The position numbers and the translations under genes were made by a program. From contig NC_088775.1 in the NCBI RefSeq assembly GCF_954871325.1, positions 82,561,561 through 82,625,560 on the forward strand: a stretch of DNA of 64,000 nucleotides, in the 5' to 3' direction. The notes beneath the pieces were generated by a model. It was not told the DNA's origin. It searched no databases and was given only the letters and a program-made list of their open reading frames with translations. Below, one piece after another: positions 12,301 through 24,441 of this stretch (its first letter is position 1; the number at the start of each line of letters is the position of its first letter). The DNA comes from Gordionus sp. m RMFG-2023. Taxonomy: Eukaryota; Nematomorpha; Gordioida; Chordodea; Parachordodidae.

Positions 12301-15182
12301 TATTAGACTATTTTATTTTTCATAATATAAAAAAAAATTCCCATGATTTGTGGAATATTTTTTCCAAATTGCCAATTGTAGGCACATTCATAATGTATAG
12401 GGTTGATTTGAATTAAGTTGATTAATAAATTTTTATATACTGATTTCAGTATTGTATTAAAGTTGACAAAATTACTCTTAATTTTGAGATATTTAGATAT
12501 AAATATCTTTAATTATTTAGAGCGGCTGCTGCATATCTTTCTATTTTTTTGATAACATTATTAACACAAAATTGGATAAAAAATACAGATTATAGAATAA
12601 AGTTTTGGAAATAAATTTTTTGATTTTTTTTTAAAATTAAAATGTATTTACGCAAAAAAAATAAGCTGAATATTTTATATATTTATTTCTACGTTATTGT
12701 TTTACAAATTTTATGGTCAATAATTTATCGAGATATTAACTATATAGAGATCTCTTATTTAGGATGTAACTATATCATTATCTCTTTATTTAGTCTTTCT
12801 TTTTATTTATTCATATTTTTTTTTCTTATCACAAAAATACAATTCTAACAGTTAGGGGTAAAACATTATATATACTATATCTAATATTTTTATTAAATAA
12901 ATTTTAACTTAAAAAAGATATTTAACATTAAATTTTATAATTACGTGGTGATATTATCAATAAAATCATAATTTTTTGGGCAAGGTTTAAGAATTTAATT
13001 TTTTCCATAATTTCTTTAGATTTATTTTTAAAATTGAGTTTTATAATACCAAACAAATTTTGGGGTTATATATAACCGATGTACATATAATGATACTAAC
13101 AGTAGTAATAATCCAGCTGAGACCTTAAAAGGTTATTGGTCTATAATAGCACGAAATTGATATTATGATATATCATATTATTTATAATATTTTTTATGGA
13201 ATTATATTTAAGTAATCATTTAAAAATAATATTCTTAAATATATTCAATATGAATGCAATAAAATATTGGTAGTGTGTAATGGTGGAGGAATTTTTCGCT
13301 TAAAATCTTTGATCTTTTTAGTTAAAAGAATTAAGATAATATAATATTTATCCTTTACCGATAAGAATATATGAAAGATTTAAGATAGTATCAAAATTTT
13401 ATGGAAAATTATAAAGATAACGCTCGTGATTAACAATATAAATGGTTTAACCTTTTCCAAAATTATTTAATTATCCTTGTTAGTTTTTCCGTAATTATTC
13501 TTATTTAATCTGCAATCATTACTATTATTAATTTTAATTTCCAACGTCACTCAAAGGTGGCATTTTTAAATTAAAATGCACAAGGGGAGGTCATAAATCA
13601 TAATGTACAATTATTTTTGATGTCGGACGCATAGCCAGTGGAAAATCGGCAAGAGGCTGTGTGGGGGGGGGGGGTGAGTCCACATAGCCAAACAATGAAA
13701 ATTTTAAATGATAATAGCGTTAATATTAATGTAGTACAACTTAAAAAAGTATATTGACCAATGTTTTTGCTAGATATTAAAATTGTTGAAATGAAATCAA
13801 AGTTATATGAATGAGATATCGTTTTAGTGTTGCTTCGATTGAAAATTATTATAAAATTGCCGTCTTTATAACACTTTTAGATATACTTTATTGACCCAAA
13901 TATATGAATAAAACAATTAGAGATTCATTATATGACTCGATTTAATTTATAACTATTATCATCTTACAATCCCTCTGAAGATACATTAATTCTTGATATT
14001 AAAATAATCAAATATCTTGTCAAGAGAGACAATTAATTCCAGAAATTAAATTTTGACATTAGAGATTTTCTGGGGGATAATCTTCCAAGAAATGTCACGA
14101 AAGCGTTGCATACTTTATATATTTTAAGTTTCCAAATATATTAAAATTTACTGCATATTTTGGTAATACCTATTATCACAAGCACAAATGGAAAAACTTT
14201 TTATTCATTAAGAAAATAAAAACTAATTTCAGAAGCGACATCTAAAATTCGAATATATAGATAAGCTAACATAATATATATTGATATTTGATCATAAATA
14301 AAAATATATAATTAATTCAAAATCTTGATAAACATTTTTTTCAAATCAAAATCTAGTTATGGATCCAAGTAATAATTTACGCATGTCTATCTTTTACCAA
14401 ATTATGTTGTCTTTTTCCAAAACATAGTATCTATCTTTTTGCAAAATGAAAGTGTATTAAATGTGTAATAAATATAACCCCCTCCTTAAATTTATTGAAC
14501 TTGAAAAAATTGAAAATTACTACTTATTAATTATTTTCTATATACTTATATAATCAATCTATCTATATTACTAATGAAAGCAACTACAACAACAGTTGCT
14601 CCAACTACTAAAGTAACTGTTGCACGAACCAGATCCAGGCAAAATTGGGTTTGTTTATTTTTTCAATATTTCAAATATAATATATAAACCGTAAAGCTAT
14701 TATTTAACATATACATAAAATGCGTTTCATAAAATAAGAGTTTCGAACCAGAACTCTCAAAGCCATGGCAAATTTAATACCAAAACCTGCGACTCGCTCT
14801 TTAAACCCATAGGAACCACCTGAACCGTAATAAGCTTTTAAAAATTCGGGGGATCTGAAGTGAACCATTTCTATAATAAGACTATAATTTTTTTATTCAA
14901 AATTTTGGATTAAATTCGTTTCTAATTATTCAAATAAAATTGCAGCCTATTAACAGGCCAGAGACCATGGAAACTACTAAAAATATGAGAGAATCATTTT
15001 ATAAAGAATCTGAACCAAAAGGTCATTTTAAAATTATTTTAAATTTAGAACGAAATATTTATTATAGTCTAAGTTCAACTTCATCGAAATCTGTTTTGAA
15101 AGAAATAATACGTTACGAAAAAACTGTATATTACCATGTTAATTCCTATTTTTTTATTGTACAAGTTATTTTTATCTTATAA
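3317..15182 (+). CDS. Possible multi-exon secreted or membrane-anchored protein
   Basis: I infer four exons: 3317-3383, 3683-3697, 14581-14648 and 14946-15182. Exon 1 begins MMNKLLPIFLLLSLALTFC, a typical signal peptide, and ends at a perfect donor (G|GTGAGT). Exon 2 is a 15-nt microexon (AAEGE-like) between tag and GTAATT. Exon 3 is Thr/Val-rich (ATTTTVAPTTKVTVARTRSR). Exon 4 is basic and Ser/Tyr-rich and ends in a hydrophobic tail, FFIVQVIFIL, before the stop. All joins keep phase (1, 1, 0). What I see is the signal peptide, the splice sites and the phase agreement. The join across the 10.9-kb gap, which contains a hAT element, is inference. Further small exons may have been missed. I recognise no family. 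Exons 3-4 could belong to another gene. Confidence 0.38.
4938..4996 (+). repeat. Two-copy tandem repeat, 30-nt period
   Basis: A 29-nt unit beginning tttgatataataaaataatg occurs at 4938-4966 and again at 4968-4996 with no mismatch that I can see. Two identical copies suggest a recent slippage duplication. Confidence 0.8.
5557..7151 (+). mobile_element. hAT DNA transposon (CAGTGGCGTA ends), degraded
   Basis: The left end starts CAGTGGCGTACC followed by a long C run. The right end is TGGCTACGCCACTG, so both termini carry CAGTGGCGTA, a well-known hAT terminus. The flanks form an 8-bp duplication with one mismatch, cttaataa (5549-5556) and ctttataa (7152-7159). The interior codes on the plus strand for two recognisable blocks of a ZMYM1-like hAT transposase. 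It lies inside the putative long intron of the gene starting at 3317. Confidence 0.9.
5891..6693 (+). pseudogene. Broken ZMYM1-like hAT transposase
   Basis: The first block (5891-6220) contains EKFHEIYEKVKEIANMFGIE and then RQSNRSN and FYKINIFIPLIDTI, which is the region before the C-terminal domain in ZMYM1-like hAT transposases. The second block (6496-6693) holds TNERSFSTLKRLKTYLRN and RLNELALLNIYKEI, the dimerisation domain of the same family. The roughly 270 bp between them has stops in every frame, though family-like words such as SHKKAFIFFCRLS persist, so frame has been lost by small indels. The N-terminal zinc-finger and much of the catalytic part are missing. Confidence 0.85.
7160..14580. 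other. Long AT-rich non-coding stretch (possible intron)
   Basis: I find no convincing exon here, although very small exons could hide. Two less AT-rich patches stand out. One, at about 10380-10690, reads on the minus strand like decayed coding sequence (DGRPAIDKNVAFLMGTA). The other, at about 11225-11330, has no recognisable product. If the gene at 3317-15182 is real, most of this stretch is its third intron. A G run with CATAGCC-like flanks at about 13630-13690 may be an old transposon end. Confidence 0.4.
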
Positions 15183-17110
15183 ACAGGGACCCGGGGGAAA
15201 CGGACCTTTTAATTCCTAAACGATTGCTTATCTTGGATAATGTTTAAATAGATCATATTAGTAATTCTTATTTTAAGTATGAATTCAATAATTATTATAA
15301 TTTTTTAATGTAATGTAATGTATGATATTTCAAAATCGCAATATTCTTTTGTAATAATTTAATTAAGATAGATATATAATTAACACTATACAATATAATA
15401 ACAAAATTGCATTAAAAATTTAATTTGCGCTATGGGCAATTAGTGATATACATAACATGATCATAAAAATAAATTTCTACTTTTTAAATTACAGAACGAT
15501 AGCGCTTGCCAAAATACAGACTCTAATATATAAATAATGGATTTTATAAGTTGAATTTTGTTTTTTTTAGTTAGCCCCAATTTTAAATATAGTCCTAACC
15601 TTTGCGGAATCCGGCATGGTACAGAAAATTCTATTTGAGCCCAATTACAAAAAAAATATTTTTTAATAAATTTATTATGCTGGAACTAATTTAATATTAG
15701 AAGCGGTATCCTCTTTATATGTTTTATATTACGGATAGAAAAGAAGGGGTTAGCTTTTTATTTATTTAAATTTAAAAAATCATTTCTGATCTCGCCAAAA
15801 CACAGATATGGGCTAAAATTTACAAAATTTGGCGTATGTTTCTTTCGTTTTTTTTCTATAGTTGTCTGTATGTTATCACTAGTTGTACGTAGCAATAATA
15901 ACTAGATCTAGATCGCTTATATACCGTAAGGTGATACAAATTTTAATAACACTAGCAAATAGCCCTTTGAATAATTAAGAGTGAATTAGAAATGCCCAGC
16001 TTAATTTAATGAATTATTTGATTACAATTTAATAATATCTCTAAAAAAATTGGTATTCTTCTTTACTAAACTATAGTCCCACTCAAAATGATAACAGATA
16101 TATTTATTGTTCTTATAAGACTGTACCCAGATGAAAAAAGGGACAAAATTCGAGAATTTATATAATTGTACTTAAAAACATATATTGATAAACTTCTAGA
16201 ATTTTTCAGTCAAGAAGTAACTATGTTTTTCAGAAAAAAAGGACACTATGTTAATATACTATAAATGTTTGACAAAATTTTGTTAAAATTAAATTATTCG
16301 TGCAATAGTTGAGTACAAAATATCTACTTCAATTCACCCTTTAATCTTTGGCCGGCTATTTGTTAGTTATTTATAATAAAATTAATAATATATTTTTTTT
16401 AACATCATTTATGAATATTTCCTTCCAACCAATCTCCATCAACATAGTTATATGAAGATTAGTAACATTGTGATTTATTTACGAATTTATAATAAAACAT
16501 TGGAATTAGCATAGCATTTTAGTATGGTATATAATATGGTATACTTAATATATTATTGTGATTTATTATTATTATGATTTATTATTAATGTGATTTATTA
16601 TTGTCAATTTTTTTTCGAATTTATAATAAAATTTTGGGTTCAGCATAACACAAATGGATATTCAATTTGTTGATTTTAAAAATTAGAATTCTTCACTGAG
16701 GATAAACTAATAAATGGTTCTCAGGTCAGATATTTGCTAATATTTTTATAGAATATATGAAAATATTAAGCAATTTGACATTATAATTAGAATTCAGACG
16801 GTAATTTTAGAATTTACAATAAATATAATATTTTATTTGTTTTAAGGTGTTTTAGCAAAATATCAATTTGCTCAAAAATGTAGACTATTATATTAAGCTT
16901 GTTGATCAATTTTGTCATAAAATTTTCTTGAACACTGTGACAATTTAGTATTAATGTAGAAGACTAATTTTATATAATTTTGTCTCCATGATAAATATAT
17001 TTGCCAATCATTATATATAAAAAATATAGCTGCAATTACCTGCTTTCCTTTTTGGGAACACAATTTCTAAATTCATAATTTTTTCAACTTATGAGGTATA
17101 CTTCTCAGAA
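15183..17110. other. AT-rich stretch, nothing recognised
   Basis: There is no sizeable open frame, RNA gene or repeat that I can support. Short less AT-rich islands near 15480-15640 do not read as a known protein on either strand. Confidence 0.4.
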
Positions 17111-17265
17111 TTATTGTTAAAAGGCTTGATTTGAGCCGATTTTTAAAAACAGCGAGCACAATATATTATCCATAAAAATATTACACAAGCCTAAAGATTT
17201 TGCTCATAGTTGGCAAAAAGGTGATATCTAGTAGCCAAATCTCGAGGCTTAGGCAATATTTCAGG
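17111..17265. repeat. Truncated MITE of the TTGTTAAACGGCT family
   Basis: It matches the left end and centre of the complete copy at 56997-57219: TTGTTAAAAGGCTTGATTTG, then GAGCCGATTTTTAAAAAC, then ATTACACAAGCCTAAAGATT and CTCGAGGCTTAGGCAATATT. The right inverted repeat is absent, so the copy is truncated after the central stem. Confidence 0.75.
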
Positions 17266-18499
17266 TATGTTTTTATTCTTGTAAAAGAAGAAAATGTTCA
17301 TTTGAGAAATTTAAAAATGGCAGATAATTATAACGCCAAAATCCGAAATCGATATTAATTCTTATATAAATAAGTAGCGTATTTATTTCTGATCCAAATC
17401 AGGCTTTTTAACAAAACTACTGCTGAGAATGTGATAAATAAATGTAAATTGGAATATATGCGATAAAATGTAGCCCTTCAAAAATTTATCACTTTTTGTG
17501 AATATCATTTTAAGCTAATAAAAAATATCCCCCTTAATCCTCCCACCACTCGCTGACCCCCAAAAATATATGCATATATCTTAAACAATCATTTGAAAGA
17601 AAAAATGTAAAAGTTGATATTTTTTTAAACTAAAACTATTCTTTATAATTTATACATTTTTGGAAAAAATCATTTATATATAAAATAGGTGAACCAAAAA
17701 TGTTTTTTAAGAAATGGAATATAAGCCAAAGATAAGTCTTAAGACAAAAGTGAAATGTATTATAATTATTAATAATAGATCCATAAAATTACTAAATAAT
17801 ATAATATATCAAATATAATTTTTTATAAAGTGAGTAATTTTAATTTAGTTATCTTAATAAACGTAAAATATAATTATAAAACTATTGATAAAATTAAATC
17901 ATAAATTAAATAAAAAAATTAAAGCTCAATACAAACAATGGAATATTATATGTCGTAGATTTACAGTATATCTAATTTTATCAATTATCTAGCTCACAAT
18001 TTCGACAAAATATCCGGTAACTGATTTTCTTTTCCTCGTCAAAATCTTAAATTCAAATCATAACTACCCACTAATAACAACCAAAGTTGAAGTCGCGGCG
18101 ATAACATCAACTCTTTGTTATCTTTCTTAAACAAATATATTAAAGGTTTATGAAGTTTTCTAATTTAAAATAAATGTTACGAGTTTATTTTATTTTATTT
18201 AGAACAAATCAAAGTTACGAATTTAAATTTATTTAATTTATTTTAAAATTTTACATCTCCCATAAAACTAAAAAATTAGGTTTATATAACAATTTCCATA
18301 TTAATATAATAATTTATATAAAAAAATCAATCTACACAATTTATAAAAAAATCAATTTATATAAACATTAAAAAAACAATTTAAAGGTTAGTATTAATCG
18401 GTCATATCAACAATGATGATCCGTATACAATGCAAATTTTGATACTTTCTACCTATTAAACATTCGCGACATTTTGTTAAACCAAAAATTACAGCAAAA
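17266..18499. other. AT-rich stretch, nothing recognised
   Basis: I see no gene or repeat here that I can support on either strand. Confidence 0.4.
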
Positions 18500-19400
18500 G
18501 TTTCTTGTATTATTACCTACTCGAGAATAATAACATAGGTCTTTCAATTCCATCTATCCACCAATGTAATAATGCCCGACACATATCTTTATTGAATGCT
18601 TCCACCGCCACAATTAAAATACTAGAATATGCTCTTCCACAATTATTTAATTTAATGTTTCAAACGCTATTTCTGGATCATTTTTTCACTCAAAATATAA
18701 ACCCTTTTTAATAATTCATATAATGGTGCTCCTTCTTTCTAAAAACTCGCTATAAAACGATGGTAATAATTCGTCATTCCCATAAAAAATTGGAGCTCTG
18801 CCTTATTCGTTAATGCATTAAATTTTATCAAACTATTTCACTTCCGTTCCATTTATTTTATGACCCAAATATGTAATTTCGCTTACACTCATGGCGCTCT
18901 TTTCGCCACTCAATAATAACGTCTTCAAGTCTATAATTATATTGTTACATCGTTATTCCAGTAACCAAACATCATTCAAGTAATAGAAAATACTTTCTAA
19001 CCACAGGAAGCCGGGCGTTATTGTACGTTGAAAAATGGGGACTGATAATCCTAACCCAAATAGTAACCGACAAAAAGTAAATAACCAATGTCGGGATCTC
19101 AATAACTTCAGGGTTTCTGCCATGGGTAACTGCAAATGCGCATGCGAAAAATCTATTTTCGAAAAATACTTTCCTCCCTTCAAATTTACCAAAATCTCCT
19201 TTATTCATGGCAACGGGTATTTCATTTCCATCACCAAAGGATTCAATGTAATTCGAGAACCGCACAACCTCAATTTTATGGCCTTCGCCAGAACCAACGT
19301 TTAATTCTTTCTCGCACCCAGTTATCTTATTATTTTTCCATTTTTGCTCTCCATTTAGATGAAACTCGGCTTACTAGACAACATTGACATAAATCCTTCC
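18500..19400 (-). mobile_element. Ty3/Gypsy LTR-retrotransposon pol fossil (reverse transcriptase to RNase H region)
   Basis: On the minus strand, short frames carry Ty3/Gypsy reverse-transcriptase words such as YFSKIDFSHAHLQLPMAE, and further on the MGMTNYYHRFIASF-type motif that precedes the RNase H region. Its base composition is clearly less AT-rich than the flanks. The piece is an internal pol fragment: no LTR, primer-binding site or gag is visible around it. It is broken several times over and looks old. Confidence 0.8.
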
Positions 19401-22400
19401 TTTTGAATGGAAATCAACTTCATAATTTAATTCACTAAACATCTCAAATCTCAATATTTACTATAATTATTTATTATATTTACTATGGTATTTCGCCATG
19501 TTTCCAATTCCTGAGATTGTTTGTTTCTTTCCTTTACATCATTTTCCTCTCCTTTCTTTTTAATCAATTTCTCCGGTATATTTTATATCAATTGCTATAT
19601 TAACTACATCTATTTTTGCAATACAATCCCACCTCATTTTTGGTTTCTACTCTTTATATCAATTATCGATAAATTTAGACACTTAATTATTTTATTCATT
19701 ATAAATGTTAATTTTTCCTAAGATCTTTATTCTTGATGCATTAAATTGTCAAACTAATTATATTTTTCTTATACTAATATTTACGGTATTTTTTATAACT
19801 TATAATCAAAAATGCAGCACCTATATCTAGCATCATATATATATTTACCTATTTCCTAAGGGTAATTATCATGTTTTATATTATTTTATAACTTATAAAA
19901 TATCTGAATGTATATATGTCTCATAATTAACATCTTGATATTTATTTTAATTTTAATATAATAACACCAACTTTATAGTATAAAATTATAATGTTAACAC
20001 AAATTGGTCATCCCAAAACAACGATTGTTAGATTCAAATTTAAATTATGTATCTAATAATAATTTAAAACTTAATCCATTACTTTGAATTTTATAACATA
20101 ACTCGAACGAAAGAATAGTACAGTTAATTCAGGGTCACCACTCACATTTGGTTTGAAGAGAATTTTCAAGCATCAAATCAAAACTGTGGACCACAATATA
20201 AATAAATAATATCATTATTATAAAATTAAAAAATTTATTTATTTACCAATATAGAAGTAATAAAATATTATACTAAACGCAATAAATTTATTTATATTAT
20301 AGGATAAAGATTAAAGTAATAGAATAGGCTTCAAATTAGAAAATAAAAATCAATTATCTATATATTTTTATAACCTCAAATTAAAAATAGATTTTTGCCG
20401 CGCCTTACATCTTAATCACTCACAAACATAAGGCCAAATTCCCAAATTAATCACACGCTATTCCTAAAATAATATTTTATCCACGAAGATAGTGCTTAAT
20501 TAAAAGTGAATAACTATAAAATTATACTTGTTTACGAAAACGTTATATCAACATGGTATAAAGTTATTTGTTCAATATTTTCAACCAACGAAATTAACTT
20601 ATTTAACATAGATATGTAGTAATTTAAAATAAAAATTACCCCTTTCCCTTACCCTATAAAGTAATTATACATATATGCAATTTATAGTTGAGTTCGGCTA
20701 TATTCTTTGCCCAATCCTTTTTTTTTCGACCACATATCATGCGTACAAGTACGTGCGTCTTGCCTACAAACGAGTATAGGGCTCTTCGATCCCTTTTACT
20801 TTATAACCAGTTTGATGGAAATTTGGAATACCTGGTAGTATGGCTCTAGTGTATCTATAATGATTAAAGGGCAATGCGATTTATCATATCACTAATAAAC
20901 GTGGAAAATATTTTTTTTTAAAATAAAAATATTATGACATAAAAAAAAATACATATTTTTTTACTAACATTGACCAGGTATTTCGATTTTATATGGAAAA
21001 AAAATTATGACATGATGAATTTATATGCGAAAATATCTTCTTTTTATAAAAAAAATAACAAAGAAAAAATATTATAATTTAGATAGTATGGAATGAATAG
21101 CTAAGAATAAGAGGAATTTTTTTAAAAGTTCTGCTGCCCCATTTTATGTGTTTATTTATCATTCAAAGGCTACCTATATTTGGTATAATTAAAGATATTA
21201 GAATTTGTTAAAATATCTAACCTTTAATGCGGAGCCTGAAGACGCAAGGGCATATAATTTCCTTTTTAATAAGAGAAAACACTCGATTATTTTGATAAAA
21301 ACAAAAAAATCTCAGAAGACTAAATCTAAATCAAATATAGAAAATGGTATTCGTCTTCAATAAAAAAGATCTCAGTTATTTAAAAAATGAAAACATTACT
21401 CAAACTTTTCTTGTCTAGATAAATAGTTGATTTTGTTACATGGAATTCAACCATTTTCAATAAAAATTCCTTCCTTTATTAATGTTTAAAATAATTTTTC
21501 CATAATAAAAAATGCAGATAAATATTTTGGTGGAATTTACAAAAGATAAGAAGAAGGAAAAAATAGAAATAATCCAATTTTTTCATTTTTTCATAGCCAG
21601 CTTTGATATATGCGCTATAAAATATGAGATCTTGACATTTTTATGCATATTTTAAGTTATAATTATAATATATTGCATTGTATAGTGAAAATAATTATAT
21701 CTATATCTCGATAAATTTTCTAAAGCGTATCGTGTTATATATATATTTTTAAGTCATGTGATATAATTATTATTGAGATATCGATACATCTTAAAAAGTA
21801 TCTTTTATAAACGATATAATTAAGATAAAAAATCAAATGGAATGCAGGGTTGATTGACAGATCTAACAATTTGGCAGTGATTCTCAAAATTTCAATATTA
21901 TTATTGCATATCTTATGCTTTCTCACACCTATGTTTTTTGAACAAAATGTAAAATATGTGCGGGCTAAAGTAATTAAGTATGGCAAATTATTCAACTCGC
22001 ATTGATATATACAATCCTGGACGAAGAATAAATGCAAGTAATGAGAAATCACATAATTATAAATTATTTTAAATTATAAAATCATAACTCCCAAGGCCTA
22101 AGAAAAGTAAATCAAAATCAAAAGTAACAAGAAAAAGGAATTGAAAATCAATGCGCAAGAACCAAAGCGCACTTAAAATAGTCTTATTTTGACTAGTTAG
22201 CTTTTCATCTGGTGCAATGTTTAAAATTCGATACTAATAATTGATTCGATCTTTCCTACTATATTTAAAAGATTTTCTTATATGAAAAGATCAAAGAAAT
22301 TTTGAATATACTACAGTAGCAATTAAAGTCAAAAATGTTATCTTAATTTAAAATACAGATTTAAATTAAGGAAAATATATAAGTTGTCTAATAATTTGAG

Positions 22401-23123
22401 CTAATGGAGGAGAGAAGTATAGATATGCACACACCATATTTATAATTGTCTATATAGGATTTGTATAAGAAATAAACATAATGATGAAATATAATTTAAT
22501 ATTTGATTATTGTTTGACAGTTTTCGTAGATAAAATTAGATTAAAAAAAATTAAAAATTATGAAGGTTAACGAAAAGATCTACAATCAATGTTTTCTCTT
22601 AAAATACAGTTTTTTTAAAAATAAATTTATAATAATAATATCAGCACTACCCAGTGTCTAAAGATCATTAGAAAATATATTTGGATTGCCCGTGATATTT
22701 TTTAGCCCATTCTAGTTTCTACACTCACTAAAATGCAAATGACAATTTCCCCACCCTCCCTTTCCTAAAAAAAAATTTACTTTCCTTCCTACTTCTAAAT
22801 CATCAAAATTAGCAAAAAAGGAAATTTAAATCAAAATTAGCCAAACCCATATTCACCTCTCCATATTTCCTCATACCCCAATTCCATCTTATTTTAAATT
22901 TTAATGGAGATCTTGTGTCATGCCCTCCCCGTGCGCCCGGCACGACCTAATATTTTTAGCTAGTTTCTTAAAATCCAAATCAGGCGGCCTAGATCTATAA
23001 AAAATTTAAGCCATGAATTTTAAAAAATAAAGTCAAATACTTACCAATATGTAAAGAATGCTGCATTTTATATTCCTCAACTTTTATTTCAGGATTATAG
23101 TGTGCACAGATTGAGCGTTTCAC
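19401..23123. other. AT-rich intergenic stretch, no gene recognised
   Basis: Scattered short frames have biased AT-rich codons and no family signature. Patches at about 20120-20420 and 20660-20830 are less AT-rich and may be decayed repeats, but I could not identify ends or a product. Confidence 0.4.
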
Positions 23124-23241
23124 CCCTCATTCGCAGTTAGTGCTAATTCCCAGCGAAACATACAAAATTCGCGACAAATAATACAAAATTACAGCATATT
23201 TTGTATACTCCAGCGCGAATTCGCGCTCTATGAATACAGGG
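23124..23241. mobile_element. Hairpin MITE, copy 1
   Basis: The ends are long imperfect inverted repeats. CCCTCATTCGCAGTTAG on the left pairs with CCCTGTATTCATAGAGC in reverse complement on the right, and inside these GCGAAACATACAAAAT pairs with ATTTTGTATACTCCAGCGC. The whole element, about 118 bp, can fold into one stem. A second copy lies at 23887-24002. Confidence 0.75.
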
Positions 23242-23886
23242 TCAAACGGAAATAATTTATTTCAAATGGTATCTTACTCATATTACCGCCTGGCATTGGA
23301 AGCCATTTTTAAAAAAAACGCAAAATGGTTTTCTTTATTATTTTGCACATTCTTCTACAACCTGTTTTATAAGAAAGTCGCCAAAATCTTACCTACATAA
23401 GAATAATAAGTGGAAGGGCACTAAAAAAAAATTCCTAGTACTATATTAAATTTAATTAAATTTTATACAATATAAAATGCAAAATATGGAATATTTAGAA
23501 ATTAATAGCAGATGATAATATAATTTATAAAAACCAATTCTTTTTTTTTATCATATTATAAATATAAAAATCTGATATGAATTAGAACCCCGCATCCGAT
23601 ATATTTTTTGTATCAAGTCCGCCCTATCCGAGAAAAAAAATTAAATTTTCTGTTCTTCAGATCCGAAATGACTACTATTTTTTAAAGATTCTGATCCACT
23701 TCAAACTTATCCGCTAAGAAAAAAAAAATTAAAGAACTAAGAAAAAGAATATAATTTTTTAAAAAAAGATGGATAAATTATACATGCTAGAGGAAAATAA
23801 AAATAAATAGATTTCTCATTTTTCTCTTGAATTTTTTTTATATACATAAGTATATTTAAAAAATCCAAAATACAATTTTCATCTCG

Positions 23887-24002
23887 CCCTGCATTCACAG
23901 TTAGCGCCAATTCGTGGCGAGATATACAAAATATGATATAAATATAATAATTTTAATTTTTGTATACTTCACCACGAATTCATGCTAACTATAAATGCAG
24001 GC
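23887..24002. mobile_element. Hairpin MITE, copy 2
   Basis: The left arm CCCTGCATTCACAGTTAGCG and the right arm (CCTGCATTTATAGTTAGC in reverse complement) pair almost perfectly, then continue through GGCGAGATATACAAAAT against TTTTGTATACTTCACCACG. It shares arms, length and layout with the copy at 23124-23241, so the two define one family. It ends about 440 bp before the TRPC start codon. Confidence 0.8.
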
Positions 24003-24441
24003 TTAGAATGTTTGTCTGAGTCTAACTAATCTGGCAATTATTTTCTCTTAAAATGCAGAAAAGAAGAATTAGTAAACATTGATGAAAAGACAGTAGCTCA
24101 TAATAATGCTTAACTATCATATACTTCCATAATGCTGAAAATTCTTAATATAAAATTTAAAACACTAAAATATTTATAAAATTTTCCATTTATTTTTCGA
24201 TTATTTTATTCGATTCGTTATAATATTAACAGGTAATATAATTTATATCATTTTTTTTATTAAATTTTTTTTAAATAAAATAAAAACAAATAAATCTATT
24301 TTTTATTTAACGTTTTCCTTGAATGGTTTGAGGCAATCGCGCTAACATCCGTACTAATAAAGTATAATCATTTTTCGTCATTACAACCTAGGAAATTATA
24401 ATATATTTTCACAATCCAAAACTCAATCGATAATATAAAGA

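Noticed and set aside
12642-12848. 68-residue frame that looks like a membrane peptide
   Set aside because: Hydrophobic residues are the expected translation of A/T-only sequence. There is no start context and no homologue that I know.
21735-22052. 105-residue minus-strand open frame
   Set aside because: The composition is Ile/Tyr/Leu-rich as expected from AT-rich DNA, and there is no domain signature or phase-compatible neighbour.
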